Of a DNA stretch of 64,000 nucleotides, positions 1 through 8,374 are shown in pieces. A program made the position numbers and the translations under genes. The notes below the pieces were generated by a model. That model had not been told where the DNA came from. It saw only the letters and a list, made by a program, of their open reading frames with translations, and did no database searches. The first letter of the stretch is position 1. Each line of letters opens with the position of its first letter. The stretch is from Gaiellasilicea sp963765705 (GTDB lineage Bacteria > Actinomycetota > Thermoleophilia > Gaiellales > Gaiellaceae), in NCBI GenBank assembly GCA_963765705.1, contig CAVXXJ010000002.1, forward strand, positions 1 through 64,000, in the 5' to 3' direction.

Positions 1-24
1 CCCCCTCCTTACCATGGAGGTTCA
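1..24 (-). other. tRNA-Thr(GGT) fragment at the window edge
   Basis: Read on the minus strand, bases 20-4 form a perfect 5-bp anticodon stem (CCTCC/GGAGG) around the loop ATGGTAA, which gives anticodon GGT (Thr). Bases 1-15 are the exact reverse complement of 19682-19696. The upstream part, where a D-arm should be, does not look like a tRNA, and the 3' half lies outside the window. This is best read as a tRNA 3' fragment or attachment-site-like scar. The rest of 25-208 holds no gene that I can support. Confidence 0.5.
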
Positions 25-208
25 AGGCCGGTACTGGTGGGCACGACCCGGCACTCGCGGGCACGTTTCTCCTGTAAATCGGGTCTTCGCAACGTGTCTG
101 CTGTGCCCGCGCGTACCCGCGAGTGCTCACGCTGATGTACCCGTCTCGTACCCGCGGCTCGTTGTCTGTTTGTAAAACAAGCAACAGGAGGTCGTGGAAT
201 GGGAGCGA

Positions 209-688
209 TCAGCTACCGCCGCCCACGTCTCGGCGGGTCTCGTCGATCAGGCTGAGGAGCGCCTGGAGGATTGCCTCGGGTGTGGGTGGGCGGCCCGGGA
301 TGCTGAGGTCGACGGGGAGAACGGCTTCGACGGGGCCGGCGATCTCTTCGCTGCTGCCGAGCAGGTCGCGGCCGAGGGCGCTGTCGCCGAGCGCGACGAC
401 CCTGCGCGGTTCGGGCATTGCGGCGTAGGCGATCAGGAGCGGTTCGCGCATCCGGCTGGTGACGGCTCCGCTGACGAGCAGGACGTCGGCGTGTCGTGGG
501 GATGCGACGAGGTTGAGCCCGTAGCGCTGTAGGTCGTAGTAGGGGCTTGCGAGTTGGTTGAGTTCGTGCTCGCAGCCGTTGCAGGAGCCGGCGTCGACGT
601 GGCAGATGGCGAGGCTGCGGCCGCGCTTGGGCGCGGGCAGGGCGATTGTCTTGCGGGAGCGGCGGAGGTCTCGGAGCAGGGTCAGCAT
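209..688 (-). CDS. Hydrogenase-like small subunit (NuoB/HycG/HyfI family) lacking two cluster cysteines
   Basis: This is the last gene of the hydrogenase-like operon, 159 aa. NuoB/HycG-family proteins hold the proximal [4Fe-4S] cluster beside the large subunit in membrane-bound energy-converting hydrogenases. The first cluster motif is present (GSCNGCE, Cys36 and Cys39). At the position of the third ligand the protein reads GDSALG (Ser103), and at the fourth it reads PGRPP (Arg133) where the family has Cys. The codons are AGC and CGC, each one base from TGC. The ATG overlaps the stop of the large-subunit gene (ATGA at 688), so the two are translationally coupled. A standard four-Cys cluster cannot form unless other ligands are used. 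Family assignment is firm; activity is doubtful. Confidence 0.85.
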   Translation of the reverse strand: MLTLLRDLRRSRKTIALPAPKRGRSLAICHVDAGSCNGCEHELNQLASPYYDLQRYGLNLVASPRHADVLLVSGAVTSRMREPLLIAYAAMPEPRRVVALGDSALGRDLLGSSEEIAGPVEAVLPVDLSIPGRPPTPEAILQALLSLIDETRRDVGGGS

Positions 689-2086
689 CAGCGATCCACG
701 CAGGCGTAGCAGAGCTCGAAGCTCTTGTTGATCAGCGGGAAGTCCGGGAGCATGTTGTCGGTTGCGGCGTAGGCGAGGAGCGGCCAGTTGGCGTAGGAGC
801 CGGTGCGCAGGCGTAGGCGTTCAATGCGCTTGCCCTGGCGTTCGACGATGCAGGTGGTCTCCCCGCGCGCGCTTTCAACGCGACCAATCCCGATCAGCTG
901 CTGCTGGCTGCCGGGCTCGGCAACCTTCTGCGCGGAGTGGGAGCTGGAGCAGTTGCTCGAGGATGGTGAAGCTTTGCCAGAGCTCGAGCGCGCGCTGTTC
1001 GAGTCGCGCCTGCACATCACCGGCCGGCCGTTCCGGTACGACAGGGGTGAAGCCCTCGTAGGCGAGGAGCGGGCTGTGGCTGCGGACGTCCTGGGCGAGT
1101 CCGGCGGCGCGTGCGGCCGGCCCGACGGCGCCGAGCCGTTCGGCCTGGAGGGCGCTGACGACGCCGATCTCGGGCAGGCGATCCTGGAAGGAGGTGTTGA
1201 AGAGGAGCTCGCGCCAGCTGCGCAGGGCTGCGGCATTGATCGCGGCCAGCTCTTCCCGCGCCAGCCCGATCTGTTCGACGTCCAGGGTCAGCTCGCTGCG
1301 GCCAAGCTGGACGCTGTCGAAGAGGAAGCGGTGCCTGGTCAGGACGTTGTTCAGCCGGCGCGCGCGCTCCGTCATGGCGGCGAAGCTGTTGTTGCCGGCG
1401 GCGAGGCTGACGCCGGCGCAGATGGCGGCGATGTCGTTCAGGTGGTTCCAGACACGTTCCAGCTCGAGCAGGATCGTGCGGGCGCGCCGGAGCTCGGTGC
1501 CGGGAAGGAGCCCGAGCGCCTGCTCGCAGGCGCTGGCGTAGGCGACGCTGTTTGCGACGTTGCAGGCGGAGCAGACACGCGCAACGTAGGCGAGCCCTTC
1601 CTCCAGCGTCTTCCCCTCCGCCGCACGTTCGAGTCCGCGGTGCTTGTGGAAGAGCTGCGCGTCGAGGTGGAGGATGCGGTCGCCGACGAGATGGAAGCGG
1701 AAGTGGCCGGACTCGATCACCCCGGCATGGATCGGCCCGACCGCGAGCTGGTAGACGTCGTCGCCGCGCACCGGCACCCAGCGCTCGAGCGCCGGGTCGT
1801 GGTTGACGAGCGGCCGCAAGGGCTCGTGGCCGCCGAAACGGATCCCGTGCAGGTCGTGCGCTTCGCGCTCGTCCCAGCCTGCCGCGGGCGCGAGGTCGAC
1901 GATCGTCGGTACCACTCCCTCCTCGACGGCCACGCTCTCCAGGCGCATCTCCCCGTCCGGAGCGACAAGCAGGGTGCGCACGAGCGTCCCGTCGGCGCTC
2001 GCGTGCAGGCCGGCGAAGCGCGAGCCCTCGGCAAGGGCCAGGGCGACCCGTTCACGGTAGGAGGTCAGTGCGGCCTGGCTTGTCAC
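688..2086 (-). CDS. [NiFe]-hydrogenase-like large subunit (HycE/HyfG type), frame broken near 940
   Basis: The protein combines a NuoC-like N-terminal domain and a NuoD/HycE-like catalytic domain. GTG at 2086 overlaps the previous stop as GTGA. The N-terminal nickel motif is RVCSACNVANS, with both Cys present but the usual CGxC glycine and the later His replaced. The C-terminal motif is ELCYACVDR and lies right before the stop, so there is no cleavable maturation extension. The reading frame changes by one base around 930-950, after LEQLLQ; the second frame carries the conserved end with DFPLINKSF. This is either a sequencing indel or a real mutation. No Hyp maturation genes and no ferredoxin-like subunit are in the window. 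The all-Cys nickel site argues for a hydrogenase-type rather than a plain complex I-like protein. Confidence 0.8.
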
Positions 2087-3546
2087 GAGAGACCTCGGAG
2101 GAGAGCGTCGACGAGCTCTGAGCCGGGCAGCACGACCGCAGCCGCGGCGAGGCCGAGCATCAGGACGGTGGAGATGTAGGTGAGGACGGTGACGCCGCGC
2201 AGGCCGGCGAGGGGGCCGCGCTCGCGCGGAGGGCTGTCGCCGACGGTTGTCTCGATCAAAGCGTGCGCGAGTCCGAGGAAGCCGAGCGCGAGCAGGAGCG
2301 CGGTTGCGCTCGCCGCCCAGGGATGCCCTGCCTGGAAGCCGCCGGCGACGATCAGCACCTCGCTGACAAAGAGCGGTGAGGGCGGCAGGCCGGAGAGCGC
2401 GGCGAGCGAGATCCCCATCGAGGCGCCGAGCGCGGGCTTGCTGCGGGCGATCCCGGTGACCGGGTGTTCGCCAGCCTGCGGCTCGTGCCCAAGCAGCGGT
2501 GTTGCGGCGTAGAAGCCGAGTGCCTTGGCGACGGCGTGGGCGGCGATGTGGATTGCGACGCCGGCCAGCGCGAGCGGGGAGCCGAAGCCGATCCCGAGCG
2601 CCATCACGCCCATGTGCTCGAGGCTCGAGTAGGCGAGCAGCCGCTTCCAAGGCAGCGAGCGCCAGAGGAAGGGCACCGCGACGGCGAGTGAGCCGAGCCC
2701 GAAGGCGATCAGGGCGGTCTGGGTTGTCTGCTCGCCGACGACGGGTGCGAGAGCCTGCTGGCAGCGCCAGGCGACGAGCAGGACGGTGGGTAGAAGCGCG
2801 GCTGAGAGGAGCGCGGAGACAGGAGGTGGTGCCTCCGAGTGCGCGTCCGGGAGCCAGTTGTGCACCGGTGCAAGGCCGATCTTCGCTGCGAGCCCGGCGA
2901 GCAGGAGCAGGTAGGCGACAAGCGCAGTCTCACTGCCGCCGGCATAGGTTGAGAGCTCCTGCCAGGAGAGTTCGCCGAGCCCGCCGGCGGGGACTCCGGC
3001 CGCGAGCATCACGATCCCGAGCAGCGCGACGCCGAGCCCGAGCGTGGTCAGGACGAGGTACTTCCAGCCGGCCTCGAGCGCACGCGGCTTGCCGCTGAAG
3101 CCGACGAGCAGCGCCGAGGCGGCGGTCGTTGCTTCGACGAGAAGCCAGGCTGCGCCGAGGTTTCCGACGAGCGGTACAGCGAGCAGGATCGCCCAGAAGA
3201 GGTAGAGTGTGGCGTAGTAGACGCTCTGTCGCTGCGCGGGGGAGACGAGCGAGTCGCCGCTCGTGCCGAGGTAGGCCGGTGAGACGAGCACGCTTGCCAG
3301 CCCGACCAGGCCGATCACGGCGAGGAGGAGACCGCCGGCGGCGTCGAGGACGAGCCAGTCGCCGATCAGCGGCTCGCTCGGGGAGCGCAGGGCGAGGATC
3401 GAGAGCGTCAGCGCGAGCGCGGCGGTGGGGAGAGCGGCCAGGCGCGCGAGCGCCGGAACAAGACCGCCAGGAGCGAGCAGGAGAAACACGGCCGCTAGCG
3501 CCGGCAGTGCGATCAGGGCGAGCGCGATCAGTTCGCGGCTAGTCAC
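2083..3546 (-). CDS. Antiporter-like membrane subunit (HyfF/NuoN-M type)
   Basis: This 487-aa polytopic membrane protein belongs to the proton-conducting transporter family (Proton_antipo_M), about 14 helices, homologous to HyfF and complex I antiporter subunits. Visible family signatures are KIGLAPVHNWLPDAHSEAP, with the Lys and His of the ion channel, and AYSSLEHMGVMALG. In such complexes it couples electron transfer to proton or sodium movement across the cytoplasmic membrane. The GTG start at 3546 overlaps the preceding gene by 8 nt, and its stop overlaps the large-subunit GTG. The gene is intact and appears full length. Confidence 0.85.
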   Translation of the reverse strand: MTSRELIALALIALPALAAVFLLLAPGGLVPALARLAALPTAALALTLSILALRSPSEPLIGDWLVLDAAGGLLLAVIGLVGLASVLVSPAYLGTSGDSLVSPAQRQSVYYATLYLFWAILLAVPLVGNLGAAWLLVEATTAASALLVGFSGKPRALEAGWKYLVLTTLGLGVALLGIVMLAAGVPAGGLGELSWQELSTYAGGSETALVAYLLLLAGLAAKIGLAPVHNWLPDAHSEAPPPVSALLSAALLPTVLLVAWRCQQALAPVVGEQTTQTALIAFGLGSLAVAVPFLWRSLPWKRLLAYSSLEHMGVMALGIGFGSPLALAGVAIHIAAHAVAKALGFYAATPLLGHEPQAGEHPVTGIARSKPALGASMGISLAALSGLPPSPLFVSEVLIVAGGFQAGHPWAASATALLLALGFLGLAHALIETTVGDSPPRERGPLAGLRGVTVLTYISTVLMLGLAAAAVVLPGSELVDALLRGLS

Positions 3547-4150
3547 GCAGTGCCCTCAAGGCAGCGCTGTCAGCGGTGCCGAACTCGGCGAAGATCCGCT
3601 CGTAGAAGACGACGGCGACGAGCGCCACGAGGATCAGGTCGAGGGCGACGCCGAGCTCGATTGCGACCGCGCCGCCGCCGGGCAGCTGCAGCGCTGCCAG
3701 TGCGAGCGCGTTCTCGACGAGGACGATGCCGATGATCTGGAACAGGGTCGCGCGCCGCAGCGCTGCGGTGGCGAGGCCGAAGGCGACGAGCGCGAGCACG
3801 CCACGCTCGGCGTCGCGCGAGTCGAGCCCGATCACCGGCACGAGCCAGGTCAACGCGAGAGCCAGGGCGACGGCGATTCCGGCGCGCGCGAGCGGAGCCA
3901 CGCGCGCCCGCACGGGGCGGACCGAGCGAGTGCGGGAGACAAGCAGGAGGAAGAGCGCAGCGAGGACGAGGGCACGAAGCGCGAGCGCGCCTGCGGCGAG
4001 GACGTCACCGCTGCTCTCCGCTTCTCGGAGCGCGAAGCCGACCAGGACGAGCGCCTGCGCGGTCACGAGCGCGACCGCGAGCGAGCGCCGGCGGACGACG
4101 ACGACTGCGAGTCCGAGCGCGACGAGAGTCCAGATGACCGGCGCGCTCAC
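3539..4150 (-). CDS. HyfE/NuoK-like membrane subunit
   Basis: This 203-aa hydrophobic protein lies between the NuoH-like and the second antiporter-like subunit, the position taken by HyfE in hydrogenase-4 operons. The sequence is almost entirely membrane helices with short charged loops, and a conserved-looking acidic helix (ELGVALDLILVALVA) lies near the C-terminus. The start is taken as GTG at 4150 because it forms a GTGA overlap with the previous stop. The same frame is open further upstream, but that stretch is arginine-rich and antisense-like. HyfE is inferred from size, hydrophobicity and gene order. Confidence 0.75.
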   Translation of the reverse strand: MSAPVIWTLVALGLAVVVVRRRSLAVALVTAQALVLVGFALREAESSGDVLAAGALALRALVLAALFLLLVSRTRSVRPVRARVAPLARAGIAVALALALTWLVPVIGLDSRDAERGVLALVAFGLATAALRRATLFQIIGIVLVENALALAALQLPGGGAVAIELGVALDLILVALVAVVFYERIFAEFGTADSAALRALRD

Positions 4151-5073
4151 GAGGAGCTCACGAGCCAGGAGGCGATTCCGAGCAGCGCCGCGATCGTGCC
4201 GGCGGCGAGCAGGCGCGGCACGAGCAGGATCCGCATCTTCGCGACCAGCGTCTCCACGAGCGCCAGCGCCGCGCAGAGCAGGATCAGGACGAGCGGCAGC
4301 AGGGCGAGCTGGAGCCAGACCTCCTGCGGATGGGGCAGGAAGATCTGGGCTGCGAGCACGAGCACGAGCCAGTGGCGAGCCGCCGCCGCCCACTGCAGGT
4401 AGGCGAGGTCGCGGCCGGCGTACTCGAGCAGCGGGCCTTCGTGGATCATCGTCAGCTCGAGGTGGGTGTCGGGGCTGTCGACCGGTTGCCGGCCCATCTC
4501 GGCGACGGCGACGAGGGCGAAAGCGAGCGCGCCGAGCGCGAGCGCCGGGCTCGTCCAGACCTCCGTGCCCGCCGTTGCTGCGACGACACCGACGAGGTCG
4601 GTCGTTCCCGCGACAAGCGCCGCGACGGCGAGGGCGAGCACGAGCGTCGCCTCGACGAAGACAGCGAGCGTCAGGTCGCGGCTGGCGCCGATCAGGGAGA
4701 AGCCGCTGCGTGCGTCCCAGGCGGCGACGACGACGACGAAGCGTGCCAGCGCCAGCAGGCCGAGCAGGAGGAGCGCGTCGTGGCCGACCCCGAAGCTCGG
4801 CGCGGCCGCGGCTGCAGGCACGACGAGCACGGCTGCGATCAGCGCCGCGCCGACAACGGAGGGCGCAAGCCTGTAGAGGACGCTCGTCCCTTCCGGGGTG
4901 ACGGTGCTCTTCCCCCACAGCCGGCGCAGCTCACGGTATGGCTGCAGCGGTGTCGGCCCGCGCCGTCCCTGCAGGCGCGCCTTCCAGTGCTGCACGAGCC
5001 CCGGTAGGAGCGGGGCGAGCGCGACCCCGCCGAGGAGCTGGACGCCGGCGGCGACCATGGTCTCGGCGCTCAT
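4147..5073 (-). CDS. HyfC/HycD/NuoH-like membrane anchor subunit
   Basis: This 308-aa polytopic protein is of the NuoH/HycD family, which anchors the hydrogenase peripheral arm to the membrane. Family marks include LRRLWGKSTVTPEG near the N-terminus, RQPVDSPDTHLELTMIHEG in the middle (the acidic quinone-site-like loop) and EYAGRDLAYLQWA. ATG at 5073 overlaps the upstream stop as ATGA, which fixes the start. The open frame before that is a shadow of the neighbouring gene. It is full length for the family, with no defects seen. Confidence 0.87.
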   Translation of the reverse strand: MSAETMVAAGVQLLGGVALAPLLPGLVQHWKARLQGRRGPTPLQPYRELRRLWGKSTVTPEGTSVLYRLAPSVVGAALIAAVLVVPAAAAAPSFGVGHDALLLLGLLALARFVVVVAAWDARSGFSLIGASRDLTLAVFVEATLVLALAVAALVAGTTDLVGVVAATAGTEVWTSPALALGALAFALVAVAEMGRQPVDSPDTHLELTMIHEGPLLEYAGRDLAYLQWAAAARHWLVLVLAAQIFLPHPQEVWLQLALLPLVLILLCAALALVETLVAKMRILLVPRLLAAGTIAALLGIASWLVSSS

Positions 5074-7019
5074 CCGATCAACCCGAAGCGTGCGGCGGCG
5101 AGGAGCGCAAGGACGAGGCCCGCGAGGTAGCCGACGTAGGTGCCGAGGCTGCCGCTCTGCAGCCGCCGCGTCTGCGCGGCCGCGGCCAGCAGCACCCGCG
5201 TCAGCGGCTCGTAGAGGCGTTCCTCGAGCAGTTGAGGAAGGTGACCTGAGTAGGAGACTGCCTGCAGCACGCCGCCTTCGCTGCGAACCGTGATCTCCCG
5301 CTGCGGGCGCAACACCGTTTCCAGCACGAGCCGAAGCGGCTTGGTGAAGCCGGCGCCCGTCCAGAGAAGCGCCGGCGAGAGCTGTTGGCCCGAAGCCCAG
5401 GTCGGTGCCGGAGCCGCGCTTCGCTTCCCACGGAGAAACGCCAGGGCGCCTGTGAGCGTGAACAGGACAACAGCGATCCAGATTCCCGGCAGCGAACCGG
5501 TGCCGGGTAGCGCGAGACCGGCCTGTGTGGGCACCGCGGTCGGCCACGGGGCGAGCCCGACGAGTGGCCCAAAGAGGAGGCCCGGCGCGAGGCCGAGCGC
5601 AACGCAGGCGCCCGCGAGCAGCAGCAGCGCTCCCCGCATCGGCAGCGGCGACTCCTCGGCGGCGGCGGCCTGCTCCGTCCGTGCGGGCCCGAGTAGCGCG
5701 AGCCCGACGACCTTGACGAAGCAGAAGAGGGCGAGCGCGGCGGTCGCGGCGAGGGATGCAAGCGCGACCGATCCGGCAATCCCGTCCCCGACCTCACCGT
5801 TGGCGGCGATGTGCAGGAGCGCCTGCAGGGTCAGCCACTCGGAGGCGAAGCCGTTCAGCGGCGGCAGGCCGGAGATCGCCATCGCCCCGACGAGAAAGGC
5901 GCCGGCCGTCCAGGGCATCCGCCGCAGCAGGCCGCCGAGCCGGTCGAGCTCGAGCGAGCCAGCCGCCCGCTCGAAAGCGCCCGCGCCAAGGAAGAGCAGC
6001 GACTTGAAGACGGCGTGGTTGACGGTATGCAGGAGCGCGGCGCCGAGCGCGAAGGCAGCCCAGGCATCCGCGCCGCGCGCACGCAAGATCAGGCAGGCAC
6101 CGAGACCGAGCACGATGATCCCGACGTTCTCGATCGAGCTCAGCGCAAGCAGCCGCTTCACGTCGCTCTGGAAGAGCGCGTAGACGATCCCACCCAGCGC
6201 CGAGAGCGCCCCGAGCGCGAGCACAAGCACGCCGAACCAGACCGGCAGAACACCGACCCACTCAACGAGCACACGCACGAGCCCGTAGAGCGCAACCTTG
6301 ATCATCACGCCGCTCATCAGCGCCGACACCGGGGCCGGTGCGATCGGATGCGCACGCGGAAGCCAGACGTGAAGCGGCATCAGCCCCGCCTTCGTTCCCA
6401 TCCCGACAAGAGCGGCAAGGGCGACCGCGATCTGCAGCCCGGAGCCCGCCTCGATCGCCGCCGAGCCGCCGAACGCGTCCGCCTGCGCGAGCAGCAGCAC
6501 ACCGACCCACGTTCCAACCCCGCCGAGATGCGTGACCGCGAGGTAGTTGAACACCGTCTGCCGTGAGAGCCGGTCGGCGTGGCGGGCGACAAGGATCAGG
6601 CCCGCCGAGAGCAGCGTCATCAGCTCCCAGCCGGTCAGGAAGGTGAGTGGGTCGCGAGCGCATAGAACAAGCGCGAGCGCAAGCACGAAAGCGCCGCTCA
6701 GGGCGGCGACCAGACGTCCCTGCCGTGTTGGCTGTAGGTAGCGGAGCGAGAAGAGGAGCGCAGGCGCTGCGACCACGCCGAGTGTGCCGAGGAAGAGCCC
6801 GCTCAAGCCGTCGACGCCGAAGCGTGGATCGAGCGCGCTCGCAAAGCCCGCGCCCAACGCGTCGCCGGAGCCGAGCGTCCAGAAGCCGGCAAGCCCGACC
6901 GCGGCGACGCCCGCGGCCTGTGTCAGCAGCCCCGCTTGGAAGGCGCGAGCGTGGGCGAGTACGAACGCCGCTCCGAGTGCGATCGCGCTCAGACCGGCGA
7001 GCAGAAGCGCGGCGATCAC
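5070..7019 (-). CDS. Antiporter-like membrane subunit (HyfB/NuoL type)
   Basis: This 649-aa polytopic membrane protein of the Proton_antipo_M family resembles HyfB, HycC and NuoL. Visible conserved stretches include MGTKAGLMPLHVWLPRAHP, APAPVSALMSGVMIKVALYG, SSIENVGIIVLG and NHAVFKSLLFLGAG. It should be the main ion-pumping module of the complex together with the HyfF-like subunit. The GTG start at 7019 overlaps the stop of the ArsR-type regulator (GTGA), so regulator and complex form a single transcription unit. Length and composition are normal for HyfB. Confidence 0.88.
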   Translation of the reverse strand: MIAALLLAGLSAIALGAAFVLAHARAFQAGLLTQAAGVAAVGLAGFWTLGSGDALGAGFASALDPRFGVDGLSGLFLGTLGVVAAPALLFSLRYLQPTRQGRLVAALSGAFVLALALVLCARDPLTFLTGWELMTLLSAGLILVARHADRLSRQTVFNYLAVTHLGGVGTWVGVLLLAQADAFGGSAAIEAGSGLQIAVALAALVGMGTKAGLMPLHVWLPRAHPIAPAPVSALMSGVMIKVALYGLVRVLVEWVGVLPVWFGVLVLALGALSALGGIVYALFQSDVKRLLALSSIENVGIIVLGLGACLILRARGADAWAAFALGAALLHTVNHAVFKSLLFLGAGAFERAAGSLELDRLGGLLRRMPWTAGAFLVGAMAISGLPPLNGFASEWLTLQALLHIAANGEVGDGIAGSVALASLAATAALALFCFVKVVGLALLGPARTEQAAAAEESPLPMRGALLLLAGACVALGLAPGLLFGPLVGLAPWPTAVPTQAGLALPGTGSLPGIWIAVVLFTLTGALAFLRGKRSAAPAPTWASGQQLSPALLWTGAGFTKPLRLVLETVLRPQREITVRSEGGVLQAVSYSGHLPQLLEERLYEPLTRVLLAAAAQTRRLQSGSLGTYVGYLAGLVLALLAAARFGLIG

Positions 7020-7351
7020 AAGGCTTCGAGGTCCTGCAGAATCGACTGCTGCTCGGTTAGCTGACGAGTGATCAGCGCGCGAGCAGTCTCCAGCAGGACG
7101 AAGACGCTCGCGTCCTCGACGCGGTAGTAGACGCTCGTGCCCTCACGCCTCGACTCGACCAGGCCGACCCGCCGCAAGGCGGCAAGGTGCTGCGAGGTCC
7201 CACCCGAGTCGAGCTCGAGCTCAGCCTGCAGCGCCCCTACTGTCCGCTCACCGTGGCGGAGCAGTTCGAGAATTCGGACTCGTGCCGGATGCCCGAGCAC
7301 GCGGAAGAGATTCGCCTTCACCACGTGGATGGCCTGAGTCGGCGAAGGCAC
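7016..7351 (-). CDS. ArsR-family regulator leading the hydrogenase-like operon
   Basis: This 111-aa winged-helix protein of the ArsR/SmtB fold has the helix-turn-helix region around GGTSQHLAALRRVGLVESRR and the wing residues TSVYYRV. It is the first gene of the seven-gene hydrogenase-like operon and overlaps the HyfB-like gene by 4 nt, so it very likely represses its own operon. There are no cysteines in the protein, so it should not use the classic thiolate metal site. The ligand is unknown. The start is GTG at 7351, chosen because the family usually begins shortly before HVVKANLFRVLGHPARV. Confidence 0.85.
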   Translation of the reverse strand: MPSPTQAIHVVKANLFRVLGHPARVRILELLRHGERTVGALQAELELDSGGTSQHLAALRRVGLVESRREGTSVYYRVEDASVFVLLETARALITRQLTEQQSILQDLEAL

Positions 7352-7360
7352 TTGTGGAGT

Positions 7361-7400
7361 TTACTCTAAATCTTCAAAGATGTGAATATTCTAGATAACT
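7361..7400 (-). promoter_or_regulatory. Probable operator/promoter of the ArsR-hydrogenase operon
   Basis: The stretch just upstream of the ArsR start is unusually AT-rich. It holds the palindrome ATCTT-CA-AAGAT (7370-7381) followed by GAATATTC (7384-7391). Palindromes at this distance from an autoregulated ArsR gene are typical operators. No clear -35/-10 pair could be assigned. Confidence 0.45.
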
Positions 7401-7774
7401 CGACCTCTCGATCGGCCCGTGGAGTTCGGGAGGAACTGGCCTCCGCCGCCCGGGCATTCGTGACAATGTTTCCCCGCAAATCGGCTACATCGTCGACGTC
7501 TCAAAGCTTGCGCGACCTGTCGCAGGGATCCCGGATCAGGAGCGGCAGGCTCGCGTCGGCGGTGGGGGCGAAGACAATCTCGCACGTGTTAAACAGCTCG
7601 GGATCGAATGTCCCGGTCGACCACCTCTCTAGCGAAGGAGGGGGCCGCCTTCGCACCAGCACCGGCAACGTTGACCGGCACCGGCAACGTTGACCGCTTG
7701 CTTGCAGCCACTTACTTGTCGCTGGGAGCTGAGTCGGCAAGCGTCGACGGCAAGCAGCGATTTCTGTGGTAGTC
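7401..7774. other. Intergenic stretch with a 19-bp tandem repeat
   Basis: Between the two divergent ArsR genes there is about 370 bases with no gene that I can support; the short open frames have no recognisable content. The only structure seen is a perfect 19-bp direct repeat (7659-7677 and 7678-7696, unit GCACCGGCAACGTTGACCG). Confidence 0.6.
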
Positions 7775-7812
7775 TCTACAACTACTAAGTTTAGTAGACA
7801 AGGAGTTGTAGA
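7775..7812 (+). promoter_or_regulatory. Double palindromic operator upstream of the sulfur-island ArsR
   Basis: Two nested inverted repeats end just before the start codon. The outer one is TCTACAACT (7775-7783) with AGTTGTAGA (7804-7812). The inner one is CTACTAA-GT-TTAGTAG (7782-7797). The element ACAACTACT (7778-7786) recurs exactly in the operator at 12879-12908. The ribosome binding site AAGGAG (7800-7805) is inside the repeat, so a bound repressor would block expression. Confidence 0.65.
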
Positions 7813-7817
7813 CACAC

Positions 7818-8159
7818 ATGGCACTTCCACATCCGCTTCCCGACGACCTGGTTGAGCTGATCGCTCGCCGCTTCCGCGTGATCGGCGAGCCGATGCGGAT
7901 CCGGCTGCTCGATTCGCTGCGCGAGGGCGAGGCCACTGTCGGCGAACTCGCCGGGGCACTGGAGGCCTCGCAGCAGAACGTTTCCAAGCATCTCGGCGTG
8001 CTGGCCGAGGTCGGCATCGTCGGCCGGCGCAAGCAGGGCAACCACGTCTACTACCGGGTCGTCGACGAGGGCGTCTTCGCGCTCTGCGAGGAGGTCTGCG
8101 GCTCGGTGCAAGCGCAACTGCGGACGCTCAGCGAGCTGGTCGAGGGGGTGAGCCGGTAA
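7818..8159 (+). CDS. ArsR-family regulator with C-x3-C pair (sulfur-island paralogue 1)
   Basis: This 113-aa ArsR/SmtB-fold regulator has its recognition-helix region around SQQNVSKHLGVLAEVGIV and its wing around NHVYYRV. The only two cysteines are Cys90 and Cys94 (ALCEEVCGS), one helical turn apart in the dimerisation helix. Together with the neighbouring sulfide-handling genes, they suggest a thiol/persulfide or metal sensor. It is closely similar along its whole length to the regulator at 11752-12135, so the two are paralogues. Its stop overlaps the next ATG (TAATG), so it heads an operon with the DUF2892 and MMPL genes. The nested palindromes upstream suggest autorepression. The inducer is inferred. 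Confidence 0.88.
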   Translation: MALPHPLPDDLVELIARRFRVIGEPMRIRLLDSLREGEATVGELAGALEASQQNVSKHLGVLAEVGIVGRRKQGNHVYYRVVDEGVFALCEEVCGSVQAQLRTLSELVEGVSR

Positions 8160-8374
8160 TGCGCACCGCCTGGCCGCTCGAACGCGTCTTGATCGCGCTC
8201 GCGGGGACGATGACGCTCCTCAGTGCCTCGCTCGCGCTGCTCGTCAGCCCCTGGTTCCTTCTCCTGACCGCCTTCGTCGGTGTCAACCAGTGGCTGTATG
8301 TCAGCGTCCGCGCCTGCCCCGCCTCGCTCGTGCTCGAGCGCGTGGTCGGGATCGAGAAGGAGCGTGGACGGTGA
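8159..8374 (+). CDS. Small two-helix membrane protein (DUF2892, YgaP-like)
   Basis: This 71-aa protein has two hydrophobic helices, and its sequence resembles the inner membrane domain that follows rhodanese in YgaP-type proteins (LLTAFVGVNQWLYVS, then a single Cys in VRACPAS). Here the membrane part stands alone with no rhodanese domain. It is coupled to the regulator before it by a TAATG overlap and to the MMPL transporter after it by GTGA. In YgaP the membrane domain has been linked to export of the rhodanese product thiocyanate; whether this one carries a sulfur species is inference from context. Confidence 0.7.
   Translation: MRTAWPLERVLIALAGTMTLLSASLALLVSPWFLLLTAFVGVNQWLYVSVRACPASLVLERVVGIEKERGR

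Noticed and set aside
7382..7693. 103-codon plus-strand frame between the two ArsR genes
   Set aside because: No similarity to any family I know, AT-rich start region shared with the operator, and it ends in a tandem repeat.
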